This document shows positions 1 to 7,806 of a stretch of DNA of 64,000 nucleotides, one piece after another. The notes under the pieces are model-generated. The model saw nothing but the letters and a program-made list of their open reading frames with translations. It was not told the origin of the DNA and searched no databases. The stretch is from Gordonia asplenii (lineage in GTDB: Bacteria; Actinomycetota; Actinomycetes; Mycobacteriales; Mycobacteriaceae). Where the stretch lies: assembly GCF_012933505.1 (NCBI RefSeq), contig NZ_JABBNB010000031.1, forward strand, positions 23,039 to 87,038. The letters run 5' to 3'. Position numbers and translations under genes: made by a program. Every line of letters starts with the position of its first letter. Positions within the stretch are counted from its first letter, which is position 1.

Positions 1-964
1 CGCGGACTTGATCACGCAGGTAGCGGGCGTCGGGCCGCGACGGTGCACCGACGACGCACTCCATGGTTGACCAATCCGCGCTCCACGCCTGAGCCGCGCT
101 GAGCGGCAACGGAATACGGACGCTACCCGCGCGACTCAGAGTTGCGCGCGCGTGCATCGGCGGATCCGGCAACGACAGCTCGACGTTCACCTCGGCAGCG
201 CTCCGGCCGGGCAGGAGTGCGACGCGGACGTCGGCGACGACGTCGGGTGCGGCATCCACCGACCACGAGACGGTGTCCTCGGCGGCGTCGAATACGTTGG
301 CGGGCACCGTCTCCCACGCGAGTGATGCGCGTCCTCGGGCGATGCCGCCCGATGGGGCCGCACGCGAACTCGGCCCGGCGGCGAGCGCGTAATCCGCCGC
401 GATCTCTGATCTAGCGGCCTCCAGCGCATCGTCGATGGCGACCCCCGCGTCCCGGAGCAGCCACCGCCGATGGAGCTCCCGTACCTCGGCGCGGTAATGC
501 GTTGCGAGCGAATCGATCTCCTCGTCGTCGCGGCCAGCGAGAACGGCGTATGCGTCGCCGTCGAACGAATCGGCGTCGAAGTATGCCTCACAGTCCTCGG
601 TCAGCAGCGCGACTTCGAGGTCGAGCACGACGCCCGACAGCGCGTCGATCCCGTCGGCGACACTCGTCGGCCACCAGCGTCGTAGCCAATGGCCCCAGGC
701 GAGGCGACACAGCAGCTCCAGCTCGTCGGTATCGGCGACGTCGGCGTCGGTGTGTGTACTCGACGCCAGCGACGCGACGGTGTCGACATGTCGTTGCTCA
801 CCCACGATGCGCCACAGCCACGTGGCGTCGTCGAGGTTCCACAGGTGCAGCGTCGGTTCGGTGGAATCGAGCTCCCACACCAAGATTCCGCCCGCGACCT
901 CCAGGGTCGTCGTCATCCACGTGGGCCGATCGCGTGAGCCGAGCGGAGTCGTCGTGATTCTCAT
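1..964 (-). CDS. Hypothetical protein, C-terminus cut by window edge
   Basis: An open frame runs leftward from an ATG at 964 to the window edge (at least 321 residues) with no stop, so the gene is partial. The start overlaps the stop of the upstream gene in an ATGA arrangement, which indicates one operon. The product is acidic and rich in Trp and Asp in its first 130 residues (for example DDATWLWRIVGEQRH), with no signal peptide, membrane segment or motif that I recognise. Its partner upstream is also unknown, with a TPR-like gene and a CHAT-domain gene close by, so a role in the same system is possible but is inference only. Confidence 0.75.
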   Translation of the reverse strand, partial: MRITTTPLGSRDRPTWMTTTLEVAGGILVWELDSTEPTLHLWNLDDATWLWRIVGEQRHVDTVASLASSTHTDADVADTDELELLCRLAWGHWLRRWWPTSVADGIDALSGVVLDLEVALLTEDCEAYFDADSFDGDAYAVLAGRDDEEIDSLATHYRAEVRELHRRWLLRDAGVAIDDALEAARSEIAADYALAAGPSSRAAPSGGIARGRASLAWETVPANVFDAAEDTVSWSVDAAPDVVADVRVALLPGRSAAEVNVELSLPDPPMHARATLSRAGSVRIPLPLSAAQAWSADWSTMECVVGAPSRPDARYLRDQVR

Positions 965-2289
965 CGCGCCGCCTTCTCGATGACCGCGCGGATCCGGGAA
1001 CGCTGGTCGTAGCTGACCGACCGGGCGATTCCGTCGAGCAGATCCAGCAGTGCGGCGGCGTCGAATCGGGTTGCGGGAGTGTCGGGTTCACCGATCGATC
1101 GGCCGTGCAGTCGCACCCAGAGCCTACTGAGGTAGGGGCGCCAGAACTCACGTAGGTCGGTGGCGAGGTCACTGTCGGAGCCGTCCAGCAGGAACCGCCG
1201 GTTGTACAAGATATGCGCCTGGGCGGCGAGCCGTTGGGTCATCGCCGTTACGAAGCCGTGCGGACTCGCTTGCGGCGCAAGGGGATACAGTTGCGCTGCA
1301 ACGATGACGCCGACGAGCGCGGCGGCCTGCCAGACTGCCCCGTCCAATGCCCACGGCGCTCGGGAACGGGTGATCTCGTCGTCGACGAGATCGGCGATGG
1401 GCGGCAATTGTTCGCGGTCTCGGGAGCGTCGCAGCGTCGTGGCCACTCGAGTGGCGATGGATCGATCGAGGGGCAGTCCGGCGGCACGCCCGCGCAGTGG
1501 GGGTGCGGTCGCTGGTACGACTGCTGAAAGTGACGGCGCGCGAACGGATTCCGGGACGCGGATCTCACAGGCGGCGAGCAGTTCGGTGATCGAGGTGCCC
1601 GTGTCGAAGAGATCGAGGCCCACGGCCGCAGGCAGATTCGACGCGGTCAGTTCTTTCCAGTGCAGATCGCGCACGCGAGCGTCGACGTCGTCGGAGAGCA
1701 GGGCGGCGACTGTCTCGCTCGAGTCGGCCGGCGGGCGACCCACCGGGGCCTGCGTCGTCGACGTCCACACGGCGTCGAGGGCCGCGGCGAGCCGGTCGTG
1801 GCCTGCGTCTAAGTAGTCGGTGAGGTCGTCGACGGACATGCCCGCACTGGGTTGATGGATGTCGACGATCATCTCGGCGGCGATCGACGAGGCATCGTCG
1901 GCCGGGGTGCCGTAAGACACCGCGAGTTCGAAGGCCCGCGGAAAATACTGTTCCTGGATGTTGCCGCCGGTGATGCCCGCGGTTCGACGTTGAGCCTTCA
2001 ACTCGGTGAACCATCGCGCGGCGTCGGCCAACGTCGGTGCCGCCGCGCCGATCAGGTTCCCGACGTCGCGAGCCTGATCGGCGTCGAGCAGTGGCTTGCC
2101 GTAGTCCGGGTTGGCCCGCAGCCGTAACACCAGTGGGTCGATGATGCATTTGACGGTGCGCGCCAACGGGCCGCCGTCGCGACCACTCATCATCGTGAAC
2201 GGATCCGCACCGGTATCCGCGACGGTGGCGTCGACCATGTTTCGCCACGCCTCGGTGATCACCGCGGTGCGCGGCCGAGGAGCAGTCAC
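961..2289 (-). CDS. Hypothetical protein, 442 aa
   Basis: A 442-residue protein read from a GTG at 2289. This start was chosen because GGAAGGA lies 11 bases upstream and the divergent gene begins just beyond; the frame itself stays open much further upstream, antisense to that gene. The product is mainly helical and Ala/Leu/Asp-rich. A hydrophobic stretch near residues 320-345 (AALVGVIVAAQLYPLAP) could be a buried helix or a single membrane segment. No family is recognised. It is translationally coupled to the downstream unknown gene (4-base overlap) and diverges from a TPR-like gene 60 bases away, so the three probably share a control region. Confidence 0.72.
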   Translation of the reverse strand: MTAPRPRTAVITEAWRNMVDATVADTGADPFTMMSGRDGGPLARTVKCIIDPLVLRLRANPDYGKPLLDADQARDVGNLIGAAAPTLADAARWFTELKAQRRTAGITGGNIQEQYFPRAFELAVSYGTPADDASSIAAEMIVDIHQPSAGMSVDDLTDYLDAGHDRLAAALDAVWTSTTQAPVGRPPADSSETVAALLSDDVDARVRDLHWKELTASNLPAAVGLDLFDTGTSITELLAACEIRVPESVRAPSLSAVVPATAPPLRGRAAGLPLDRSIATRVATTLRRSRDREQLPPIADLVDDEITRSRAPWALDGAVWQAAALVGVIVAAQLYPLAPQASPHGFVTAMTQRLAAQAHILYNRRFLLDGSDSDLATDLREFWRPYLSRLWVRLHGRSIGEPDTPATRFDAAALLDLLDGIARSVSYDQRSRIRAVIEKAAR

Positions 2290-2337
2290 TGATATCGGCG
2301 TCCTTCCAGGGCGTGTGCACAGCCCCACGGGAGAATC

Positions 2338-2343
2338 TACCGT
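2338..2343 (+). promoter_or_regulatory. Putative -10 element, leaderless TPR-like gene
   Basis: TACCGT matches the actinobacterial TANNNT -10 pattern and ends 6 bases before the ATG at 2350. The only purine-rich stretch (AGGA) touches the start codon and is too close to act as a ribosome site, so a leaderless transcript is likely. Inferred from spacing only. Confidence 0.45.
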
Positions 2344-2349
2344 GTAGGA

Positions 2350-3951
2350 ATGGTTCAACTCGACGACGACGCCATCGAGGTACGGCGCCTGATCGAAGTT
2401 CTCGCCGGACAACTGCAGGGCGGTGACAGTCAGTGGCAGGTGACGCTCGCCCAGGCACGGGCCGTCGCCGACGGTATGTCGCAGTCGCGGTCGAAGGTGG
2501 ATGCGCAACTGCGCGTGGCGAATATCGATCATGTGCTGAGCCTGAATTCGGGTGACGTGGCGCAGGCGCTCGCGCATCTGGATCGCTGCGTGGAGTTGAT
2601 CGCTTCGGTGCGCGACGTCGATGTCGACGAAGCCGATCAACGGCGGCTCAACGAACAGGAATGGGGTGTGCGCCTGAACCGATGTCAGGTCCTGCAGGCT
2701 ATGGATGACATCGATGCCGCGGACGCCGACGTGGTCTTCGCGCTGGAGTTGGCGTCGAAATCCGACAACGTCGGGCGGAATCGGGCGATGACCCTGTGTT
2801 CGGTCGCGGCCATCGCGGCGGAGCGTGAACAGTGGTCGCGCGCACTGACTTTCGCGCGGGAAGCGGTCGACGAATGCGCCCGGCACGCGCCGGCGTCGTT
2901 GGCCGTGGCGTTGCTGAATCTGGCTCAGGCTCATGCCCGGATCGGCGACTATGACGAGGCGACGCGGGTTGCTGATCGAGCCGAAGGTGTGATCGGCGAT
3001 ATTCAGGCGCAGGCCAGTCTGGAACACTTGCGCGGGTATATCGCGATGGGCCGCAACGACACCGAGCGCGCCGCCGAACTGTTCGCCGAGTATGCGACGA
3101 CCGCTGCCGCGCACGCGGATCAGCTTGAGCCACATCATCGTTCGGAATCCGCGAAGGCCGTCGGCTTCGGCTTGCACGCCCACGACGATGTGGCGGGCGC
3201 TCGCACGCACTATCTGTCGGTCGTCGACGAGGCGCGCAGCGACGCGTCGCCGATGACCCTGGTCGCCGCGCTGGTGCAGGCCTCGGGGGCGACGCAGGAC
3301 TGTGCGCTGGGCGCCGCGGACACGTCCGAAGCCGGGCAGTTGCACGCGCAGGCCGGTGAATTGATCTGCGAGGCAGCAGAACTCGCGCTCGGTGCGCAAC
3401 GATTCTCGTTGGCCGCGGTCTGCGACGTGACGCACGTGCGCTACATCGATCAGTTCCATCGAGAGGTCACCGCGGCGAATCAGCAGGTGCTCCGGAGGGC
3501 CCTGGCGAAGGTCCTCGCCGCTGCCGTGTACTTGCATCACGTGGGTTTCGCCTCGTCCCGTCACGCAGAGCGCAGGCATTTCGCGGCGCAGCGCAGCGCC
3601 GAGGCCTTCGCCCTTGCATTCGCGTTGGCATTTCGCCTCGGCGCATCCGATGTAGTGGCACAACTCGTCGAATTACGCTGTGCGGCTGCCTTTTTCGCTG
3701 CGTCGCCGCTGGCCCGCGGGGTGACTGCACCCACCGCGGGACAGCCTGATGAGGCGTCGTCGGCAAACATCGCCGACCTGATGGTGGGCGATGCGTCGAC
3801 GCCGCTCGTCGACGACGGCGCAGCGCTGGTGGTGACCGCGCCGCCCCCACTGCTGTTGACCGCGGACACCGTCGTGCTCGGCGACGCCTTCGACGTCGCC
3901 GAGCAGCGGTTCGGATTGTCCGAGGACCGCGATCCCGTCAGTACCTGGTGA
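2350..3951 (+). CDS. TPR-like repeat protein
   Basis: A 533-residue, almost entirely alpha-helical protein with repeated helix pairs of TPR character between about residues 50 and 400, for example ALLNLAQAHARIGDYDEATR near 195. There is no signal peptide or membrane segment, so it is probably cytoplasmic. The last 100 residues are low-complexity and Ala/Asp-rich. It diverges from the two unknown leftward genes and lies 0.6 kb from a CHAT-domain gene. CHAT proteases are commonly fused to or encoded beside TPR proteins, so this may be the sensor or scaffold partner; that role is inference. The start is the first ATG after a TANNNT element. Confidence 0.78.
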   Translation: MVQLDDDAIEVRRLIEVLAGQLQGGDSQWQVTLAQARAVADGMSQSRSKVDAQLRVANIDHVLSLNSGDVAQALAHLDRCVELIASVRDVDVDEADQRRLNEQEWGVRLNRCQVLQAMDDIDAADADVVFALELASKSDNVGRNRAMTLCSVAAIAAEREQWSRALTFAREAVDECARHAPASLAVALLNLAQAHARIGDYDEATRVADRAEGVIGDIQAQASLEHLRGYIAMGRNDTERAAELFAEYATTAAAHADQLEPHHRSESAKAVGFGLHAHDDVAGARTHYLSVVDEARSDASPMTLVAALVQASGATQDCALGAADTSEAGQLHAQAGELICEAAELALGAQRFSLAAVCDVTHVRYIDQFHREVTAANQQVLRRALAKVLAAAVYLHHVGFASSRHAERRHFAAQRSAEAFALAFALAFRLGASDVVAQLVELRCAAAFFAASPLARGVTAPTAGQPDEASSANIADLMVGDASTPLVDDGAALVVTAPPPLLLTADTVVLGDAFDVAEQRFGLSEDRDPVSTW

Positions 3952-3987
3952 CCGGCCGACGGGTCGTCGGAGACACGGGAAGACGAA

Positions 3988-4476
3988 CTACGGGCAGGTC
4001 ACCTTGATTTCGAAGGACTTCTTCGACGGGGACGTCGGGTTGGACATGTCGATGCCCGTCACGTTGCCCGAAATCGTGTAGCTCTTGCCGTCCTTGGTGG
4101 CTGTGGCGTCGCCGCCGGGAACACCCCTGACCCAGCCGAGTGCCTGGCCGTTGGTGGCGCCGAGACCGACCGATTGCACTTGCGGGTTGTCGCCCGTGGT
4201 CAGCACGGCTCCGACGCCGGCAGTGCCGCCCGCGGTGGAGTCGCCGATGGCGATGGTCACCTTGCCCGCGGCTTCGTTGCAGACGACCGTCTTCGAATTC
4301 ATCTCCAGTGGTTTGCCGTCGATGGTTACGCTGGCCTGGCCGTTGGTGGTCATCGCATTCCCGTTGGTGCTGACCGTGGTGGTGTCGCTGCTCGACGAGT
4401 TGTCCGAGCACGCGCCCACTGCGCCGATGAGGCCGATCGCGCCGACGCTTGCGACGAGGATCTGGATCTTACGCAT
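3988..4476 (-). CDS. lpqH: LpqH-family (19-kDa antigen) lipoprotein
   Basis: A 162-residue exported lipoprotein. A basic start (MRKIQ) and hydrophobic core lead to a lipobox ending at Cys23 (GAVGAC), followed by a Ser/Thr-rich linker. The mature domain matches the mycobacterial LpqH/19-kDa antigen family: VTIDGK, VVCNEAAGKVTIAIG, SVGLGATNGQALGW, and a C-terminal SFEIKVTCP with a conserved Cys pair. It acts at the cell envelope as a surface lipoprotein; its biochemical role is unsettled even in mycobacteria. The ATG at 4476 is chosen over an in-frame upstream start at 4518 because AGGAG lies 6 bases before it and the signal peptide then has normal length. It converges with the TPR-like gene. 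Confidence 0.9.
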   Translation of the reverse strand: MRKIQILVASVGAIGLIGAVGACSDNSSSSDTTTVSTNGNAMTTNGQASVTIDGKPLEMNSKTVVCNEAAGKVTIAIGDSTAGGTAGVGAVLTTGDNPQVQSVGLGATNGQALGWVRGVPGGDATATKDGKSYTISGNVTGIDMSNPTSPSKKSFEIKVTCP

Positions 4477-4595
4477 GACTACTCCTGAATCTCGGTTTTC
4501 TTTCGGTGATGCCGCCATGCCGGCGTGCTGGAAGTAAACGTAATCTCCGCCGCCTGCCTACCGATCACAGATCCTTGTTTTGGACTTGTGCAGAT

Positions 4596-5813
4596 CTACG
4601 GCTGGGCAACGAGCGCGGTGGTGGTCAGTGCTGCCCAGAGCAGCGGCGAATCGCCGGGATGCCCCGACGCGTACCAGCGCGCTCGACGATCGCGCTGCCA
4701 CTGCCCGAGTGCGCGTATCGGATCGTCGACGCGATGGGCGGCGTCGACGGCGAGGATCAACTCCTCGAGTGGATGGCGGTCGTCGAGGTCGCCGGCGCGG
4801 GCGATGGCCCGGTTGGTCGGGACCGACCAACGCGTGGCGGTGACGAGTTCGGCGCCGGCGCACAGCGCGGCCATCGACAGCCCCATCCCGTCGGGGTGGG
4901 CGAGGTCGGCGCCGGAGTTGCAACCGATGAGAGCGGCGCGCGGTGGCAGCCGGTAGTCGCCGGTGAGCAAGTCGTACGCACTCAGCGGCCGGTGCCCGCC
5001 ATGCTCGTCGACGCAGCACAGGTGCATCGAGGCGTTGACGGCGTCGTCGTCGGGCGCCGACGCCGCGCTGACGTGCCCGACATAGAGCAGCCTGCCCGCG
5101 CCGATCATATTGAGTCGCAACCATTCTCGATCGACGTCGGTGCGCCGGACGAGGTCGGGGTAGGAGGTGACGGGCGGCCGCAACGTCGCATCGCCGGTGA
5201 GCAGGGCGGCCAGCGGTGAATCGTCGGTGGGACGCCCGAGGACGGAACCGAGCGCCGACGACGCTGATTGCCCGGGGATGCGCGGGTCGACGACGGCGAC
5301 GAGCGGGCCGTCGACGACGCCCGGGGCCTCGGAATGCCTGGCCGCCACCGTGGCAGGTGCCGAGCACACGATGTCGGCGAGATCGTCGAGGTCGACGCCG
5401 TCGGGTGCGTCGACGGTGGCGGCGTCGACCTTCAGCAACTCCCACGGGACGCGTGTCAGCGACGGGCTCGGTTGAATCCGCAGCAGCGGGCGAGTCGGTG
5501 CGCCACGCAGTGTCTGCACCAATTCGATTGGTACCAGCGCGATTCCGAGCTCACGGGCGAAGGCGGCGGTCGACGACGGCGCTGCGAACGCACCGCGCTG
5601 CAGGGCACGGTCGACGCCGTCGGCGATCGACTCACCGGGCAATGGATCGGGAACCGCGTCGGCCAGCGCAGCACGAACCGCGGCCACGACGTCGGCGTCG
5701 ATGTGCGCGACGCCGGCGAAGTCGGCGGGACCGTCGGGTTCGACCCAGCGCCACGTCACATAGCCGTCACCGGCTTCGGCGTATTTGACCAGCAGAGTCG
5801 GGGTGTCGGGCAT
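4596..5813 (-). CDS. CHAT-domain (caspase-like) protein
   Basis: A 405-residue protein whose C-terminal two thirds form a CHAT domain, a clan-CD caspase-like peptidase fold. The expected dyad is visible: His near residue 245 in LLYVGHVSA and Cys near 298 in ALIGCNSGADLA, followed by GMGLSMAALCAGAELVTATR, typical of the strand after the catalytic Cys. The first 150 residues include a beta-rich segment ending in RIQPSPSLTRVPWELL, the usual entry to CHAT domains. Unlike many family members it has no TPRs of its own; a TPR-like gene lies 0.6 kb away on the opposite strand. CHAT proteases act in programmed death and conflict systems, but the substrate here is unknown. Confidence 0.85.
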   Translation of the reverse strand: MPDTPTLLVKYAEAGDGYVTWRWVEPDGPADFAGVAHIDADVVAAVRAALADAVPDPLPGESIADGVDRALQRGAFAAPSSTAAFARELGIALVPIELVQTLRGAPTRPLLRIQPSPSLTRVPWELLKVDAATVDAPDGVDLDDLADIVCSAPATVAARHSEAPGVVDGPLVAVVDPRIPGQSASSALGSVLGRPTDDSPLAALLTGDATLRPPVTSYPDLVRRTDVDREWLRLNMIGAGRLLYVGHVSAASAPDDDAVNASMHLCCVDEHGGHRPLSAYDLLTGDYRLPPRAALIGCNSGADLAHPDGMGLSMAALCAGAELVTATRWSVPTNRAIARAGDLDDRHPLEELILAVDAAHRVDDPIRALGQWQRDRRARWYASGHPGDSPLLWAALTTTALVAQP

Positions 5814-6043
5814 GTGAGTCAGTGTGCCAGGGTGGGGGTACTCCGCGAAGGTTCGTTCCCCAGTTGGGGTCTTCGGTTCGCCGACCCCTCGTTACACCGA
5901 AGCTCGTTCCTCGCTTCGGCACTCGGGGAGCGGCTGGGACCGAAGCTCGTTCCTCGCTTCGGCACTCGGGGAGCGGCTGGGACCGAAGCTCGTTCCTCGC
6001 TTCGGCACTCGGGGAGCGGCTGGGCTCGCGGAGTTGCCGGCCC
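5814..6043. repeat. Tandem 43-bp repeat with hairpin core
   Basis: This gap between two leftward genes carries three head-to-tail copies of a 43-base unit at about 5898-5940, 5941-5983 and 5984-6026; the last diverges at its end. Each unit contains CCGAAGC and GCTTCGG separated by nine bases, so each can form a 7-bp-stem hairpin. The flanking sequence (CCCCTCGTTACACCGAAGC) together with the unit reappears in reverse orientation at 63714-63778 and 63906-63970. It is therefore a dispersed family and not a local duplication. A terminator or REP-like role is possible. Confidence 0.85.
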
Positions 6044-7678
6044 TCATCCCTCCAGTTCGGTTCGCAACGCCACCTTGTCTATCTTGCCGACGGCGGTGAC
6101 GGGCAGTTGCGACTTGATGACGACGGTGTCAGGCAGCTTGAACGACGCTAAGCCGTGGTCGGTCAGGAATGCGCGCAGCGTCGGCAGTGTGAGGCCGGCC
6201 GATCGACCGCGCGGCACCACGATTGCGCAGATCTTCTCGCCGAGCACCTCGTCGGACAGACCGATGACCGCCACCTGGCTGATTTCGGGATGCATCAAGA
6301 GCGTCTCTTCGATGTCGTCGGCGGCCACGTTCTCGCCGGCGCGCACGATGGTGGCCTTGATCCGTCCGGTGACGACGAGATGACCGGACGGCAGTCGCCG
6401 CACTTGGTCGCCGGAGCGATAGAAGCCGTCCTCGGTGAACGAGCGGGCGTTGTGCTCGTCGGCGCGGTAATACCCGCGGATCGTGTACGGCCCACGCACC
6501 AGCAGTTCACCGTCGGTGCCGTCGGGCACCTCGTTGTCGTCGGCGTCGACGATGCGCAGTTCGTCGTGCTCCGACATCGGGCGACCTTGTGCGGTATGCA
6601 CCGTCGCGCGCGGATCGTCCAACCGGGTGTAACAGATGAGCCCCTCGGCCATGCCGAAGACCTGTTGTACGACGTCGCCGAACGCGGCATCGCACGCCTG
6701 CGCGTCGGTGCGGGAAATCTTCGCTCCGCCGACCTGAAGCAGTCGCAGTGAGCTGAGGTCGGCCGGCTCCCACTCGCTTGCGACGGCCCACAATTGGGCC
6801 AAGGCGGGGACCAGTGAGGTCACCGTGATCCGATAACGCTCGATGAGTTCGAAGGTCGCGTCCGGGCTCGGAACGTCGGTGAACACCGTATGCCCGCCCA
6901 CCGACAACATCCCGAACAGGCCCGGGCAGCACAGCGGAAAGTTGTGCGCACCTGGCAGAGCGACGAGATACGTATCCGCACTTGACAATTCAGCGATCGA
7001 TGCCGATCGTCTGGCGTTGAACGCGTAGTCGTTATGGGTGCGCGCAATCAGTTTCGGCAAACCGGTTGTGCCACCGGACACCAGGAACAGTGCGGGCAGG
7101 TCCGGGTCCGCGGCGTCGGGCAGCGATATCGTCGTTGGATCGGCATCGGGTAGGGCCGCGAATTCGCCTGCGTCGCCGTCGATGAAGACCCGCTCGACAG
7201 TCGGCACCTGCGTACGCAGGTCGGCGGCGAGTGCCCGGTAGTCGAATCCGCGTCGACCGTCCTCGCCGATGTAGGCGACCGCTCCCGACCGATCTGCCAG
7301 ATGTGCGATCTCGGAGATCCGGTGAGCAGGCAGCGTCATCACCGGTACGACGCCGATTCGCAGCAACGCCAGGAGGGTGATGGCGAACGCGGCGGAGTTG
7401 TTGAGCTGCAGGATGATTCGCTGGCCGGGCTGAAGTCCGGCGTGGACGAAACCTGCGGCGCGGCGGTCGACCGCGGCCTGGTACTCGGCGTAGCTGAGGG
7501 TACCGTGTCCATCGATCGACGCGTCGGTGACCGCCGGTGCATCCGGGGACTGTTCGACGGCGCGGCGCAGTAGATCCCACAGCGGCCGATCGTCGAACAC
7601 GCCCACCTCGCGGTAGCGTCGCGCTGCATGATCGGGGTGCGGGCGGAAGCCGGTAGTGAGGTCGGTGATGGCGTTCAC
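6044..7678 (-). CDS. mbtA: Salicyl-AMP ligase (MbtA/EntE family)
   Basis: A 544-residue aryl-acid adenylating enzyme of the ANL superfamily. It activates salicylate as the acyl-AMP and loads it on the aryl carrier domain of the MbtB-like NRPS. Visible motifs are the P-loop SGGTTGLPKL near residue 200, QQVFGMAEGLICYTRLDD near 340 (very close to EntE/MbtA), the hinge region RAGENVAADDIEETL, and the catalytic Lys in AVGKIDKVALR near the C-terminus. The GTG at 7678 is the likely start; a TTG at 7696 is the only upstream alternative and neither has a clear ribosome site. It diverges from the salicylate synthase across a promoter region with two IdeR-type boxes, so iron repression is expected. Confidence 0.93.
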   Translation of the reverse strand: MNAITDLTTGFRPHPDHAARRYREVGVFDDRPLWDLLRRAVEQSPDAPAVTDASIDGHGTLSYAEYQAAVDRRAAGFVHAGLQPGQRIILQLNNSAAFAITLLALLRIGVVPVMTLPAHRISEIAHLADRSGAVAYIGEDGRRGFDYRALAADLRTQVPTVERVFIDGDAGEFAALPDADPTTISLPDAADPDLPALFLVSGGTTGLPKLIARTHNDYAFNARRSASIAELSSADTYLVALPGAHNFPLCCPGLFGMLSVGGHTVFTDVPSPDATFELIERYRITVTSLVPALAQLWAVASEWEPADLSSLRLLQVGGAKISRTDAQACDAAFGDVVQQVFGMAEGLICYTRLDDPRATVHTAQGRPMSEHDELRIVDADDNEVPDGTDGELLVRGPYTIRGYYRADEHNARSFTEDGFYRSGDQVRRLPSGHLVVTGRIKATIVRAGENVAADDIEETLLMHPEISQVAVIGLSDEVLGEKICAIVVPRGRSAGLTLPTLRAFLTDHGLASFKLPDTVVIKSQLPVTAVGKIDKVALRTELEG

Positions 7679-7700
7679 GGCGCCATTAGACCACAAACTG

Positions 7701-7719
7701 TTAGGTTAGCCTTAACTGG
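7701..7719 (-). promoter_or_regulatory. IdeR/DtxR-type box, salicyl-AMP ligase side
   Basis: TTAGGTTAGCCTTAACTGG matches the DtxR/IdeR consensus TTAGGTTAGSCTAACCTAA at about 15 of 19 positions, with a perfect left half. It lies 22 bases upstream of the GTG of the leftward salicyl-AMP ligase, where a bound repressor would cover the promoter. Confidence 0.8.
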
Positions 7720-7745
7720 GGTCCTGGGTGTGACTTCTGCGAAAG

Positions 7746-7764
7746 ATAGTTTAGGCTGACCTAA
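7746..7764 (+). promoter_or_regulatory. IdeR/DtxR-type box, siderophore operon
   Basis: ATAGTTTAGGCTGACCTAA matches the IdeR consensus at about 16 of 19 positions, the right half almost perfectly. It lies 42 bases upstream of the salicylate synthase ATG and is the probable iron operator for the long rightward biosynthetic operon. Confidence 0.8.
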
Positions 7765-7806
7765 CGAGCCGGGCTCTCGGAACTACGCAAAAAGGAAGCA
7801 GATCCC

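Noticed and set aside
2290..3663. Upstream extension of the unknown leftward gene at 961-2289
   Set aside because: The frame stays open but is antisense to the TPR-like protein and has no coding character; a GTG with a ribosome site at 2289 is preferred.
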